A DNA stretch of 64,000 nucleotides. It comes from Pseudomonadota bacterium (lineage in GTDB: Bacteria; Pseudomonadota; Alphaproteobacteria; Rhizobiales; Xanthobacteraceae). The first letter of the stretch is position 1; the number at the start of each line of letters is the position of its first letter. The notes below the pieces were generated by a model. The model searched no databases. It was not told where the DNA came from and saw only the letters and a list, made by a program, of their open reading frames with translations. The position numbers and the translations under genes are program-made. The stretch lies in assembly GCA_023451825.1 (NCBI GenBank), contig JAEXYA010000065.1, positions 1 to 64,000 of the forward strand, read 5' to 3'. Below are positions 35,359 to 43,975 of this stretch, one piece after another.

Positions 35359-37305
35359 ATGGACCTCTTCGCCAAAGCCGCCGAACTCGGCATTCAGACC
35401 GGTTTTCACGACGGGCAGGGGCAGTGGCATACCACTGACGCCGCCGCGCTCGAGATCATCCTCAATGCCCTGCCGGTGCGTGCGCCGCGCCGTTTTCTCG
35501 ATCAGGTGGTCGCGTTGCGGGCCGGCGAGGGTGGGCGCACAACGCTGACCGAAGCGGCGACGTCGCCGCTGAAATGGGAGGCCTGGGACGGCGACCAGAT
35601 GATTGCCGAGGGCTCGGCCAATGGCCGAGAGATCGCCTGGCCGGCCGATCTGCCGGTCGGCGTGCATCGACTGCGCCTCGCGGACGCCTCGCTCTACTCG
35701 GAAGAAGCTGCCCTGGTCGTGGCGCCCGGCAAGGCCTATGCCGGGACATTCGACCGCAGCTGGATCATCGCCGTCCAGCTCTACGGCCTGCGCTCGGAGC
35801 GCAACTGGGGCATCGGCGATTTCACCGATCTGCAGAACCTGATCCGTGTCGGGGCCAGCCTCGGCGCTGGCGGTGTCGGCCTCAATCCGCTGCATGCGCT
35901 GTTTGACGATCGGCCGGCCGAATGCAGCCCGTATTCGCCAAACAGCCGGTTGTTCCTCAATCCGCTCTTTATCGACGTCGAGGCGCTGCCGGAATTCACC
36001 GGCGCGGCCGACAGTGAACTGGCGCCGCTGCGGCGTTCGGCTCTGGTCGATTACCCCGCCGTTTCCGCTGCGAAATGGCGCGCATTGCGGGCGGCCTTCG
36101 AGGAGTTTCAGTCTAAACCGAAATCCCCGCGCCAAGCCGCCCTCAAGGCCTTCCGTGCCGAACGTGCACCTTTGCTGACGCGCTTCGCCTGCTTCGAAGT
36201 CCTGCGCCATCGCTACAAGACGGCGTGGTGGGACTGGTCCAGAGAATGGCAGCATCCGGACGATGCGCGATGTGCCGAATTATGCGCAGGGCCTGATGGC
36301 GCCGACGTCGCCTTCATCGAATATGTGCAGTGGAATGCGGACCTGCAGCTGAAGGCGTGTTTCGATCTCACCAATGAATTGAAGATGCCGGTCGGCCTCT
36401 ATCTCGACGTCGCGGTCGGTGTGCAGGCCGGCGGCTTCGATGCGTGGAATGAGCAGGTCGCGATCTCGCGGCATCTCTCCGTCGGTGCGCCGCCAGATGC
36501 GCTGCAGCCCGCCGGCCAGAACTGGGGCCTAGCCGGCTTCAATGCGGCCGGCCTCGAAGTGCAAGGCTTTGCGCCGTTCAAGGATATGCTGCGCGCCTCC
36601 ATGCGCTATGCCGGCGCGATCCGGCTCGATCACGTGCTCGGACTCAATCGTCTCTATGTCGTGCCGCACGGCTATCGGCCGAACAATGGCGCCTATGTCA
36701 AAATGCCGCTGGAAGCGCTGCTTGCCGTCACGGCGCAGGAAAGTGTCGAGAATAACTGCGTTGTCATCGGCGAGGATCTCGGCACCGTGCCGGAGGGATT
36801 CCGCGATCATCTCGCCGCATGGGGCATTTGGTCGTATCTGGTCATGATGTTCGAGCGCGACGATCGCTATGCCTTCCGCGGCATCGATTACTACGCGCCG
36901 AATGCTCTGGTGACCTTCAATACCCATGACCTGCCGACCTATAGCGGCTGGCGCAGCTACCATGATCTCCAGCTGAAACGCTCGCTCGGCATCGATCCCG
37001 GCGAAAGCGACGATGCGCGCCGCTACGCCATCGAGATGCTCGATGAAGCGCTGCGACGGAATGGCATCGAGCGGACGGATTTCTTCGGCGTCGCTCACTT
37101 TCTCGCGCGTACGCGAACCCGGATCGAGGCCATTGCGTTGGAAGATCTGCTTGGCGTCAACGATCAACCGAATATCCCCGGCACCATCGACGAGCATCCG
37201 AACTGGCGGCAGCGGCTGCCGGCCACGGTGGAGACGATGGCCTCATCGATCGATCGCGACGCACTACGCATGGCAACCGCGGACAGGAGCGCGTCCGCAT
37301 CGTAA
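35359..37305 (+). CDS. malQ: 4-alpha-glucanotransferase (amylomaltase)
   Basis: About 648 residues, GH77. MalQ transfers alpha-1,4-glucan segments between maltodextrins, recycling short chains. A MalQ N-terminal domain (MDLFAKAAELGIQTGFHDGQ) precedes the barrel; AIRLDHVLGLNRLYVVP carries the nucleophile Asp, VIGEDLGTVPEGFRD the acid/base Glu, and VTFNTHDLPTYSGW the third catalytic Asp. ATG 35359 is preferred; the frame is open from GTG 35329. Followed after 24 bases by the GH15 gene, probably one transcript from the EcfG-type promoter at 35244. Confidence 0.93.
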   Translation: MDLFAKAAELGIQTGFHDGQGQWHTTDAAALEIILNALPVRAPRRFLDQVVALRAGEGGRTTLTEAATSPLKWEAWDGDQMIAEGSANGREIAWPADLPVGVHRLRLADASLYSEEAALVVAPGKAYAGTFDRSWIIAVQLYGLRSERNWGIGDFTDLQNLIRVGASLGAGGVGLNPLHALFDDRPAECSPYSPNSRLFLNPLFIDVEALPEFTGAADSELAPLRRSALVDYPAVSAAKWRALRAAFEEFQSKPKSPRQAALKAFRAERAPLLTRFACFEVLRHRYKTAWWDWSREWQHPDDARCAELCAGPDGADVAFIEYVQWNADLQLKACFDLTNELKMPVGLYLDVAVGVQAGGFDAWNEQVAISRHLSVGAPPDALQPAGQNWGLAGFNAAGLEVQGFAPFKDMLRASMRYAGAIRLDHVLGLNRLYVVPHGYRPNNGAYVKMPLEALLAVTAQESVENNCVVIGEDLGTVPEGFRDHLAAWGIWSYLVMMFERDDRYAFRGIDYYAPNALVTFNTHDLPTYSGWRSYHDLQLKRSLGIDPGESDDARRYAIEMLDEALRRNGIERTDFFGVAHFLARTRTRIEAIALEDLLGVNDQPNIPGTIDEHPNWRQRLPATVETMASSIDRDALRMATADRSASAS

Positions 37306-37329
37306 ATTCGATCAGATGGCGGAGAGACA

Positions 37330-39129
37330 TTGTACAGCAATATCGAAGACTACGCTCTGATCGGCGATTGTGAGACCGCCGCTCTCGTCAACCGCAATGG
37401 CTCGATCGACTGGCTGTGCTGGCCGGCCTTCGATTCCGATGCATGTTTCACGGCCTTGCTGGGTACCAAGGATCACGGCCGCTGGCAGATCGCGCCGGCT
37501 GGTCCGATCAAGTCGTGCAAGCGGCGCTACCGCGGCGACTCGCTCATCCTCGAAACAACGCTGGAAACCGATGACGGCGCCATTACGCTGATCGATTTCA
37601 TGCCACCGCGCGGCGCCGCCTCCGACGTCGTGCGGATCGTCCGCGGTGATCGCGGCACGGTGAAAGTGCGGATGGAGCTGATTATCCGCTTCGGTTTCGG
37701 CGCGGCCATTCCCTGGGTGAAGCGCGACGAGGATGGTGCCGTGCTCGCCATCTGCGGACCCGACATGACGGTGCTGCATACGCCTGTAGAGACCCATGGC
37801 GAGAACCTCACCACGGTCGCGAAATTCGAGGTCAAGGCAGGCGACAGCGTTCCATTCGTCCTGACCTATGGACCGTCCCATCAGAAAGTGCCGGCGCCGA
37901 TCAATGTCGATCATGCGCTGAGGGACACCGAGGAATTCTGGAAAGAATGGAGTAGCCGCTGCACCTACAAGGGCGAGCATCGCGATCTCGTGATGCGCTC
38001 GTTGATCACGCTGAAAGCGCTGATCTATGCGCCGTCCGGCGGCATCGTGGCGGCGCCGACGACATCGCTGCCTGAAAAACTCGGCGGTAGCAGGAATTGG
38101 GACTATCGCTTCTGCTGGCTGCGTGATGCCACGTTCACATTGCTGGTGCTGATGAACAGCGGATACACCGATGAAGCCCGCGCCTGGCATCGCTGGCTGC
38201 TGCGCGCGGTGGCTGGCTCACCATCTGAAATGCAGATCATGTATGGCATTATGGGCCAACGCCGTTTGCTGGAATGGGAGGCCGACTGGCTGCCCGGTTA
38301 TGGCGGCGCGCTGCCGGTCCGCGTCGGCAACGCCGCCCATGCGCAACTGCAGCTCGATGTCTATGGCGAGCTGATCGATGCCTTCCACCAGACGCGTGTC
38401 GCCAAGCTTGATCTTGAGGATGGCACCTGGGCAGTGGAATGCGAGATCCTGGAGCACGTGGCACAGGTCTGGGACAAGCCCGACCATGGCATCTGGGAGC
38501 GCCGCGGTCCCGGCAAGCACTATGTTCTGTCCAAGGTCGGCTGCTGGGTGGCCTTCGATCGCGCGATCAAGAGCGCCGAAGGTTTTAATCTCGAAGGGCC
38601 GATCGATCGATGGAAAGAGCTGCGCGACCAGATCCATCGCGATATCTGCGAGAAGGGCTTTGATCCCCGCGAAAACACGTTTGTGGAGTCGTATGGGTCC
38701 GACGTCCTCGACGGCGCGATCCTGCTGCTGCCGCTGCTCGGCTTCCTCCCCTGCGACGATCCCCGCGTCATCGGCACCATCGCAGCGGTGGAGAAATATC
38801 TGATGCGCGACGGTTTTGTGTTGCGCCATGATCCGCGCGAGGTCACCGGGGAAATACAGCCCGCGGAGGGGGCCTTCCTGGCTTGCAGTCTCTGGCTCGC
38901 CGAATGCTATATCAAGATCGGTGAGGTCGCGAAGGCGGAGGACATGTTCAACCGTGTGGTGGCGATTGCGAATGATGTCGGGCTGATCGCGGAGGAGTAC
39001 GATCCATCGGTAAAACGCCAGACCGGAAATTTCCCGCAGGCCTTGACGCATATCGCGTTGATTGCCGTGGCGCACAATCTGGCGAGTGTGAAGCAGCCGC
39101 AGGAGAAGAAGGTGGAGAGGGCGAAGTGA
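37330..39129 (+). CDS. GH15 glucoamylase/trehalase-like enzyme
   Basis: A 599-residue alpha/alpha-barrel hydrolase of family GH15. The N-terminal beta domain opens with IEDYALIGDCETAALVNRNG and GSIDWLCWPAFDS, typical of bacterial members. The catalytic barrel includes GGSRNWDYRFCWLRDATFTL and, near the C-terminus, QPAEGAFLACSLWLAEC with a catalytic Glu candidate. Bacterial GH15 enzymes next to trehalose genes can be glucoamylases or trehalases; the neighbourhood makes trehalase activity possible, but specificity cannot be read from sequence. Starts at TTG 37330 after GGAGAG. Confidence 0.88.
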   Translation: MYSNIEDYALIGDCETAALVNRNGSIDWLCWPAFDSDACFTALLGTKDHGRWQIAPAGPIKSCKRRYRGDSLILETTLETDDGAITLIDFMPPRGAASDVVRIVRGDRGTVKVRMELIIRFGFGAAIPWVKRDEDGAVLAICGPDMTVLHTPVETHGENLTTVAKFEVKAGDSVPFVLTYGPSHQKVPAPINVDHALRDTEEFWKEWSSRCTYKGEHRDLVMRSLITLKALIYAPSGGIVAAPTTSLPEKLGGSRNWDYRFCWLRDATFTLLVLMNSGYTDEARAWHRWLLRAVAGSPSEMQIMYGIMGQRRLLEWEADWLPGYGGALPVRVGNAAHAQLQLDVYGELIDAFHQTRVAKLDLEDGTWAVECEILEHVAQVWDKPDHGIWERRGPGKHYVLSKVGCWVAFDRAIKSAEGFNLEGPIDRWKELRDQIHRDICEKGFDPRENTFVESYGSDVLDGAILLLPLLGFLPCDDPRVIGTIAAVEKYLMRDGFVLRHDPREVTGEIQPAEGAFLACSLWLAECYIKIGEVAKAEDMFNRVVAIANDVGLIAEEYDPSVKRQTGNFPQALTHIALIAVAHNLASVKQPQEKKVERAK

Positions 39130-39136
39130 TGTCTTA

Positions 39137-39174
39137 TCCCTCCCCAAGCGGCGCAGCCGCGCCGTGGGGAGGGA
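39137..39174. repeat. Short palindrome, CTCCCC family
   Basis: Arms TCCCTCCCCAAGCGGCG and CGCGCCGTGGGGAGGGA around a short GC-rich loop. It fills the 50-base gap between the convergent GH15 and HAD genes, 8 bases from one stop and 6 from the other, and could terminate transcription from both sides. The left end of the element at 55168 carries the same core. Confidence 0.8.
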
Positions 39175-39179
39175 GACCA

Positions 39180-39992
39180 TCAGCCTTCCGCATTCCTCTT
39201 CAAAATCATCTCCACCGCGCCGGCAAATCCCTCGTCCTCATTCGAGCTTGTCACCGCGCTTGCTTTTCCTTTCACGAAGTCGCTCGCATTCCCCATCGCC
39301 ACGGAGAATCCGGCCACTTCGAACATCGGCAGATCATTCCGCATATCGCCCACCGTCGCGATCGCCTCGAGCGGAATGCCCAGCCGTTCCGCCATGGCTT
39401 TGACAAAAGTGCCCTTGCTCTGCGCAGGCGGCGTCACGTCGAGATAATAGTTCTGCGAGCGCACCGCGACGGCGCTGTTGCCCAGCACTTGCTGCATCTC
39501 CGCCTCGCAGCGCTCCAGCAACGGGAAATCCGAACTCGCGCCGACGATCTTGCAGGCTTTTGCCAGATACGGGGTGAAGTCCTCGACCATCAGGGGCGCA
39601 TGCTGGATCGTGTCGCGCTCATGCGGCACATATTTGCCGTCGTCGCGCTTGATCACCCAATCGTCATTGGTGAAAATCCAGACATCGACACCGTATTTGT
39701 CGAGTACCGCGATGCTCTTGGCTGCAGCGGCTTCGCCGATCAGGTGCTGCGTGATCGGCTTCAGGTCGCCATCGACGATCGAGCTACCATTGAATGGCCC
39801 GATCGGCAGCGTGATCCCGAGCGGATCAATCAGGAAGCGCATGCCGACCGGCGGACGGCTCGATGTGATGGTGAAGCCGATGCCGTTGTCTTCCAGTCGC
39901 TTGACGGCGGCTTTGGCCTTGTCGGTCAGTCGCTTGTCATGGGTGACCAGCGTGCCGTCCACGTCTGACACGACAAGTGCGATCTTGGTCAT
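39180..39992 (-). CDS. HAD-superfamily hydrolase (Cof type)
   Basis: A 270-residue HAD phosphatase of the Cof/IIB subclass. Motif I is SDVDGTLVTHDK (nucleophile and acid/base Asp), motif II is FTITSSRP, and motif IV is TVGDMRNDLPMFEVAG. The large cap between motifs II and III fits the C2 cap. Substrate probably a sugar or nucleotide phosphate; the position at the end of the pentose-phosphate operon favours a sugar phosphate, but this is inference. Start ATG 39992, 11 bases after the gntK stop. Confidence 0.88.
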   Translation of the reverse strand: MTKIALVVSDVDGTLVTHDKRLTDKAKAAVKRLEDNGIGFTITSSRPPVGMRFLIDPLGITLPIGPFNGSSIVDGDLKPITQHLIGEAAAAKSIAVLDKYGVDVWIFTNDDWVIKRDDGKYVPHERDTIQHAPLMVEDFTPYLAKACKIVGASSDFPLLERCEAEMQQVLGNSAVAVRSQNYYLDVTPPAQSKGTFVKAMAERLGIPLEAIATVGDMRNDLPMFEVAGFSVAMGNASDFVKGKASAVTSSNEDEGFAGAVEMILKRNAEG

Positions 39993-40003
39993 GATGCGAT
40001 CCT

Positions 40004-40516
40004 TCAGGTCGGCAGTTGCTTGGCGATGGCGTCCACGATGCCATCGATATCGTCGTCGATGGACACGGCGATGACGCGCTCATCGGGACCGGGCACTTCG
40101 AGCGTCTTGAACTGGCTGTCGAGCAGCGACGGCGGCATGAAATGGTTTGTTCGCGCTGCCATGCGCCTAGCGATCAACTCTTTCGAGCCGTCGAGATAAA
40201 TAATGCGAATATCGTGCCGGCCATGGACCAACAGCTCCCTGTAAACGCGTTTCAGCGCCGAACAGGCGACAACGAGTTTGCCGTCATCGGCCGTGACGCG
40301 ATCGATCTCGTCGGCAATGCTCTGCAGCCAGGGCCAGCGATCTTCATCGGTGAGTGCTTTGCCGGCACGCTGCTTTTCCACATTCGCAGGCGGATGAAAA
40401 TCATCGCCATCGGCGAAGCGCCAGCCAAGACGGTCGGCCAGTGCCTTGCCGATCGAGCTCTTGCCCGAACTCGAGACGCCCATGACGATGAGGGCATTGG
40501 GCGCAGGTTCAGACAC
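40004..40516 (-). CDS. gntK: Gluconokinase
   Basis: About 170 residues, P-loop kinase that phosphorylates D-gluconate to 6-phosphogluconate. The Walker A motif is MGVSSSGKSSIGKAL near the N-terminus, with GDDFHPPANVEKQRAGKALTD (substrate region) and ACSALKRVYRELL after it. A GTG start at 40516 overlaps the end of pgl by 8 bases and is preceded by a GAGGGCGAGA stretch; the longer frame upstream is within pgl. It feeds gluconate, such as that made by PQQ-linked glucose oxidation, into the same pathway as zwf/gnd. Confidence 0.92.
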   Translation of the reverse strand: MSEPAPNALIVMGVSSSGKSSIGKALADRLGWRFADGDDFHPPANVEKQRAGKALTDEDRWPWLQSIADEIDRVTADDGKLVVACSALKRVYRELLVHGRHDIRIIYLDGSKELIARRMAARTNHFMPPSLLDSQFKTLEVPGPDERVIAVSIDDDIDGIVDAIAKQLPT

Positions 40517-41246
40517 TCTCGCCCTCCGGCAGCGCCGCGCGGTCGCACAGCCATATGGTTTCGCCATGCGAACGGGCGCGATTGGCAGGGAGGTCTTCGC
40601 CAGCCAGCACGCGGCCAAGAATGGCGCGCTTGTCCTCTCCGCTCATCAGGAACAGCATCTCGCGGCAAGAGGCGAGCGGTGGCAATGTCAGGCTGACGCG
40701 CGGCACGAACGGCTTCACATGCGCCTCCGGCACGCCGATCACCCAGCGGTCTTTCACCTCGATGCCGGGATAACCGGGAAACAGCGAGGCCACATGGCCA
40801 TCCGGCCCGACACCGAGCAGCACGAGATCGAACAGCGGCTTTGCAGCATCGAGCTTATCGCTGCCGTAAAAGGCCTGCAGCTCTTTCACATAAAGCGATG
40901 CAGCTTCATCCGGATTGCCAGCATCGGTTTTGATCGCATGGACGTTCGCGGCGGGCGCGCATTTATCGAGAAACGCGCCCTTGGCCATAGCCATATTGTT
41001 CAGCGGGTCGCTCTCCGGCACGAAGCGATCGTCGCCGATGAACCACTGCACGCGTTCCCACGGGATGCGCTTGCGATAGGCGTCCGTTGCCAGCAATTCA
41101 TAGAGTCGCTTCGGGCTCGATCCGCCGGTGAGGCAGATCGCCGGTCGATCCTTGTTGGCCTCGATTCGCTTGATCAGTCGCTCGGCAGCGGCCGCGGCAA
41201 GTGCTGCGGCGTCCGACACTTCGATGATGGTGCGATGCTCGGCCAT
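40509..41246 (-). CDS. pgl: 6-phosphogluconolactonase
   Basis: A 245-residue DevB-type lactonase (Pgl) that hydrolyses 6-phosphogluconolactone to 6-phosphogluconate. ICLTGGSSPKRLYELLA, WFIGDDRFVPESDPLNN and LLGVGPDGHVASLFPG are the family blocks. Located between zwf and gntK in the order expected for an oxidative pentose-phosphate operon; a palindromic repeat of 92 bases separates it from zwf. ATG 41246 is used. Confidence 0.94.
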   Translation of the reverse strand: MAEHRTIIEVSDAAALAAAAAERLIKRIEANKDRPAICLTGGSSPKRLYELLATDAYRKRIPWERVQWFIGDDRFVPESDPLNNMAMAKGAFLDKCAPAANVHAIKTDAGNPDEAASLYVKELQAFYGSDKLDAAKPLFDLVLLGVGPDGHVASLFPGYPGIEVKDRWVIGVPEAHVKPFVPRVSLTLPPLASCREMLFLMSGEDKRAILGRVLAGEDLPANRARSHGETIWLCDRAALPEGESV

Positions 41247-41262
41247 GATCAGGTCTCTCCAT

Positions 41263-41354
41263 CGTCATTGCGAGGCGCGTAGCGACGAAACAATCCAGTC
41301 TTCCTGTGTGCGGCCTCTGGATTGCTTCGTCGCCTTCGGCTCCTCGCAATGACG
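41263..41354. repeat. Intergenic palindromic repeat, family B
   Basis: Arms CGTCATTGCGAGG and CCTCGCAATGACG with inner AGCGACGAAACAATCCAG/CTGGATTGCTTCGTCGC. It separates zwf (stop 10 bases away) from pgl. A second member is at 50292. Confidence 0.85.
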
Positions 41355-41363
41355 GCGTGGTTG

Positions 41364-42893
41364 TCAGCTCAAAATACGCCAGCTTCGGCCGTCGCGCTTG
41401 AGCAATTCATCGGCTTCCTCCGGCCCTTCGCTGCCGGCCTTGTAGGTCTTCAGCCCGTCCTTGCCCGCCTTCTTCCAGCTATCGAGGAACGGCTGCACCG
41501 CGCGCCAGCCGGCCTCGACGCTGTCGGCGCGCTGGAACAGGATGTTGTCGCCGATCATGCAGTCATAGATCAGCGTCTCATAGCCGGTGGCCGGCGAGGC
41601 ATTGAAGTAGTCCTTGTAGCGGAACTTCATCTCGACACCGTCGATCTCGACGGCGGGGCCGGGGACCTTGGTGTTGAATTTCAGCGAAATGCCTTCGTTC
41701 GGCTCCACCGCAATGACGAGATAGTTCTCGGCGAGCTGCTCCATCGACATGTCCCTGAACATGGCGAAGGGGGCCTGCTTGAACTTGATCGCCACTTCGG
41801 TGCGCTTGACGCCCAGCGCCTTGCCGGTGCGCAGATAGAACGGCACGCCGGCCCAGCGCCAGTTGTCGATCATGAGTTTCAACGCAGCGTAGGTTTCGGT
41901 CGTGCTGCCGGGCTTGACGTCTTCGGTTTTCAGGTAATCGACGATATCGTTATCGCCCACATGACCGCCGACATATTGCGCGCGCACGGAATTCTTGAGG
42001 GCTTCGCCTTCCGTCTGGATGGTGACGGCAGCCAGCACCTCGGCCTTTTCCGATCGCACGGCATTGGCCTCGAAGCGCGATGGTGGCTCCATGGCGACCA
42101 GTGAAAGCAGCTGGAACAGATGGTTCGGCACCATGTCGCGCAGTGCGCCGGTGGCATCGTAGAACGAACCGCGATGGCCGACGCCGAGCTTCTCGTCCAC
42201 GGTGATCTGCACATGATCGATATGGTGGCGATTCCAGATCGGCTCGAAAATGCCGTTGGCGAAGCGCAGCACGAGGATGTTCTGTACCGTTTCCTTGCCG
42301 AGATAGTGATCGATCCGGTAGATCTGCTGCTCGTTCATCAGGCTGAGCAGCTTGGCATTTAGCTTCTTGGCCGATTCCAGATCAGTGCCGAACGGCTTCT
42401 CGACGACCAGGCGGCGCCAGGACCCGTTCTCCTTCAGCATGCCGGTGCGGCCGAGCTGTTCGGCGATCGGCGCGAAGGCAGACGGCGGCGTGGCGAGATA
42501 GAACAGGCGATTGCCGCCGGTGCCGCGCGCTTCTTCGAGCTTGTCGAGCTCGTCTTTCATCCGATCGAAGCTTTCCGGCTCGCTCGGATCAGCCTCGATG
42601 CAGGTGACGCAGTTCAAAAGCTTTTGCGCGATGGCATCGTCCACAGGCCGCGTTGCATATTGCTTGAGGCCCTTGAGCAGATCCTCGCGCAGGGCATCGC
42701 CGGTCATGCCCTTGCGGGCAATGCCGACCACGCAGAATTTCTCCGGCAGGAGATCTGACGCTTGCAGGTTATAGAGCGCCGCGATCACGAGGCGATGCGC
42801 GAGATCGCCCGTCACGCCAAAGATGACGAAAGCACAGGGATCGGGCTTCTTGGTCTTGTCGCTGGTCTTGGCAATCACGGCGGACTCCGTCAT
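41364..42893 (-). CDS. zwf: Glucose-6-phosphate dehydrogenase
   Basis: A 509-residue NADP-linked enzyme for the first oxidative pentose-phosphate / Entner-Doudoroff step. The nucleotide-binding segment reads FVIFGVTGDLAHRL, and the active site is RIDHYLGKETVQN with the conserved His/Asp. The C-terminal blocks KFRYKDYF and LIYDCMIGDNILFQRADSVE are characteristic. Its ATG overlaps the gnd stop by one base (TAATG). No start ambiguity of note. Confidence 0.97.
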   Translation of the reverse strand: MTESAVIAKTSDKTKKPDPCAFVIFGVTGDLAHRLVIAALYNLQASDLLPEKFCVVGIARKGMTGDALREDLLKGLKQYATRPVDDAIAQKLLNCVTCIEADPSEPESFDRMKDELDKLEEARGTGGNRLFYLATPPSAFAPIAEQLGRTGMLKENGSWRRLVVEKPFGTDLESAKKLNAKLLSLMNEQQIYRIDHYLGKETVQNILVLRFANGIFEPIWNRHHIDHVQITVDEKLGVGHRGSFYDATGALRDMVPNHLFQLLSLVAMEPPSRFEANAVRSEKAEVLAAVTIQTEGEALKNSVRAQYVGGHVGDNDIVDYLKTEDVKPGSTTETYAALKLMIDNWRWAGVPFYLRTGKALGVKRTEVAIKFKQAPFAMFRDMSMEQLAENYLVIAVEPNEGISLKFNTKVPGPAVEIDGVEMKFRYKDYFNASPATGYETLIYDCMIGDNILFQRADSVEAGWRAVQPFLDSWKKAGKDGLKTYKAGSEGPEEADELLKRDGRSWRILS

Positions 42894-43912
42894 TATTTCA
42901 CGATGTTTGGCGCGTCCTGCCGCTTCGGATCCGGATGCTGATCGGGCTCTTTGTGGCCGCCGAAACCGGCGCGCATCGCGGATAGAATTTTCTCGGAGAA
43001 TGTGTGCTCCTGCCGCGAGCGGAAACGCGCGAACAGCGCTGCGGTCAGCACCTCGGCAGGCACCGCCTCGTCGATCGCGGCATTCACCGTCCAGCGGCCT
43101 TCGCCCGAGTCTTCCACGAAGCCGGAATATTCCTTCAGCTCATTGCTCTTGGCCAGTGCCGATGCCGTGAGGTCGAGCAGCCATGACGGGATGACGCTGC
43201 CGCGGCGCCAGACTTCGGCGATATCCGGCAGATTGAGATCGAAGCGATGCGCTTCCGGCAGCGCTTCGATATTGGCGTTCTTGAGAATATCAAATCCCTC
43301 GGCATAGGCCTGCATCAAGCCATATTCGATGCCGTTATGGATCATCTTGACGAAGTGGCCGGCGCCGACCGGGCCAGCATGGATGTAGCCCTGTTCGATG
43401 CGTGGATCGCGCCCGTCGCGGCCGGGGGTGAGCGGGATGTCGCCGATACCGGGCGCCAGCGTCTTGAAGATCGGGTCGAGCCGATCGACCACGTCCTTCT
43501 CGCCGCCGATCATCATGCAATAGCCGCGATCGATGCCCCACACGCCGCCTGAGGTGCCGACATCGATATAGTGCAGATCGAGTTTCTTCAGCGCGATGCC
43601 GCGACGGACATCGTCCTGCCAGAAGGTGTTGCCGCCATCGATGATGGTATCGCCGGGCTCCAGCAGTTTCGTCAGTTCGTCGATGGTGGTCTCGGTGATC
43701 TTGCCGGCCGGCAGCATCACCCAGACATGGCGCGGCTTGTCGAGCTTCTTGACGAAATCGGCGAGCGACGATCCGCCCACCGCGCCTTCGCCGGCAAGGC
43801 CGGTGACGGCCTTGGCGTCCTTGTCATAGACCACGGCGGTGTGACCGTTTTTCATCAGGCGGCGGACAATATTTCCGCCCATTCGGCCGAGGCCGATCAT
43901 GCCGAGCTGCAT
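42893..43912 (-). CDS. gnd: 6-phosphogluconate dehydrogenase, decarboxylating
   Basis: About 339 residues, the short (YqeC/GntZ-like) form of 6PGDH that yields ribulose-5-phosphate, shorter than the E. coli enzyme of about 468. MQLGMIGLGRMGGNIVRR is the dinucleotide fold, DVGTSGGVWGIDRGYCMMIG is the substrate-binding block, and HFVKMIHNGIEYGLMQAYAEG is the catalytic Lys region. ATG 43912 with AAGGA upstream is preferred over the ATG at 43939. Sits between tal-pgi and zwf. Confidence 0.95.
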   Translation of the reverse strand: MQLGMIGLGRMGGNIVRRLMKNGHTAVVYDKDAKAVTGLAGEGAVGGSSLADFVKKLDKPRHVWVMLPAGKITETTIDELTKLLEPGDTIIDGGNTFWQDDVRRGIALKKLDLHYIDVGTSGGVWGIDRGYCMMIGGEKDVVDRLDPIFKTLAPGIGDIPLTPGRDGRDPRIEQGYIHAGPVGAGHFVKMIHNGIEYGLMQAYAEGFDILKNANIEALPEAHRFDLNLPDIAEVWRRGSVIPSWLLDLTASALAKSNELKEYSGFVEDSGEGRWTVNAAIDEAVPAEVLTAALFARFRSRQEHTFSEKILSAMRAGFGGHKEPDQHPDPKRQDAPNIVK

Positions 43913-43975
43913 TGGTGATGTCCTTGTCTTTGATTGCACATGGCCCGGAGCGATGTCCGGGCCATGTGAGGGCGT

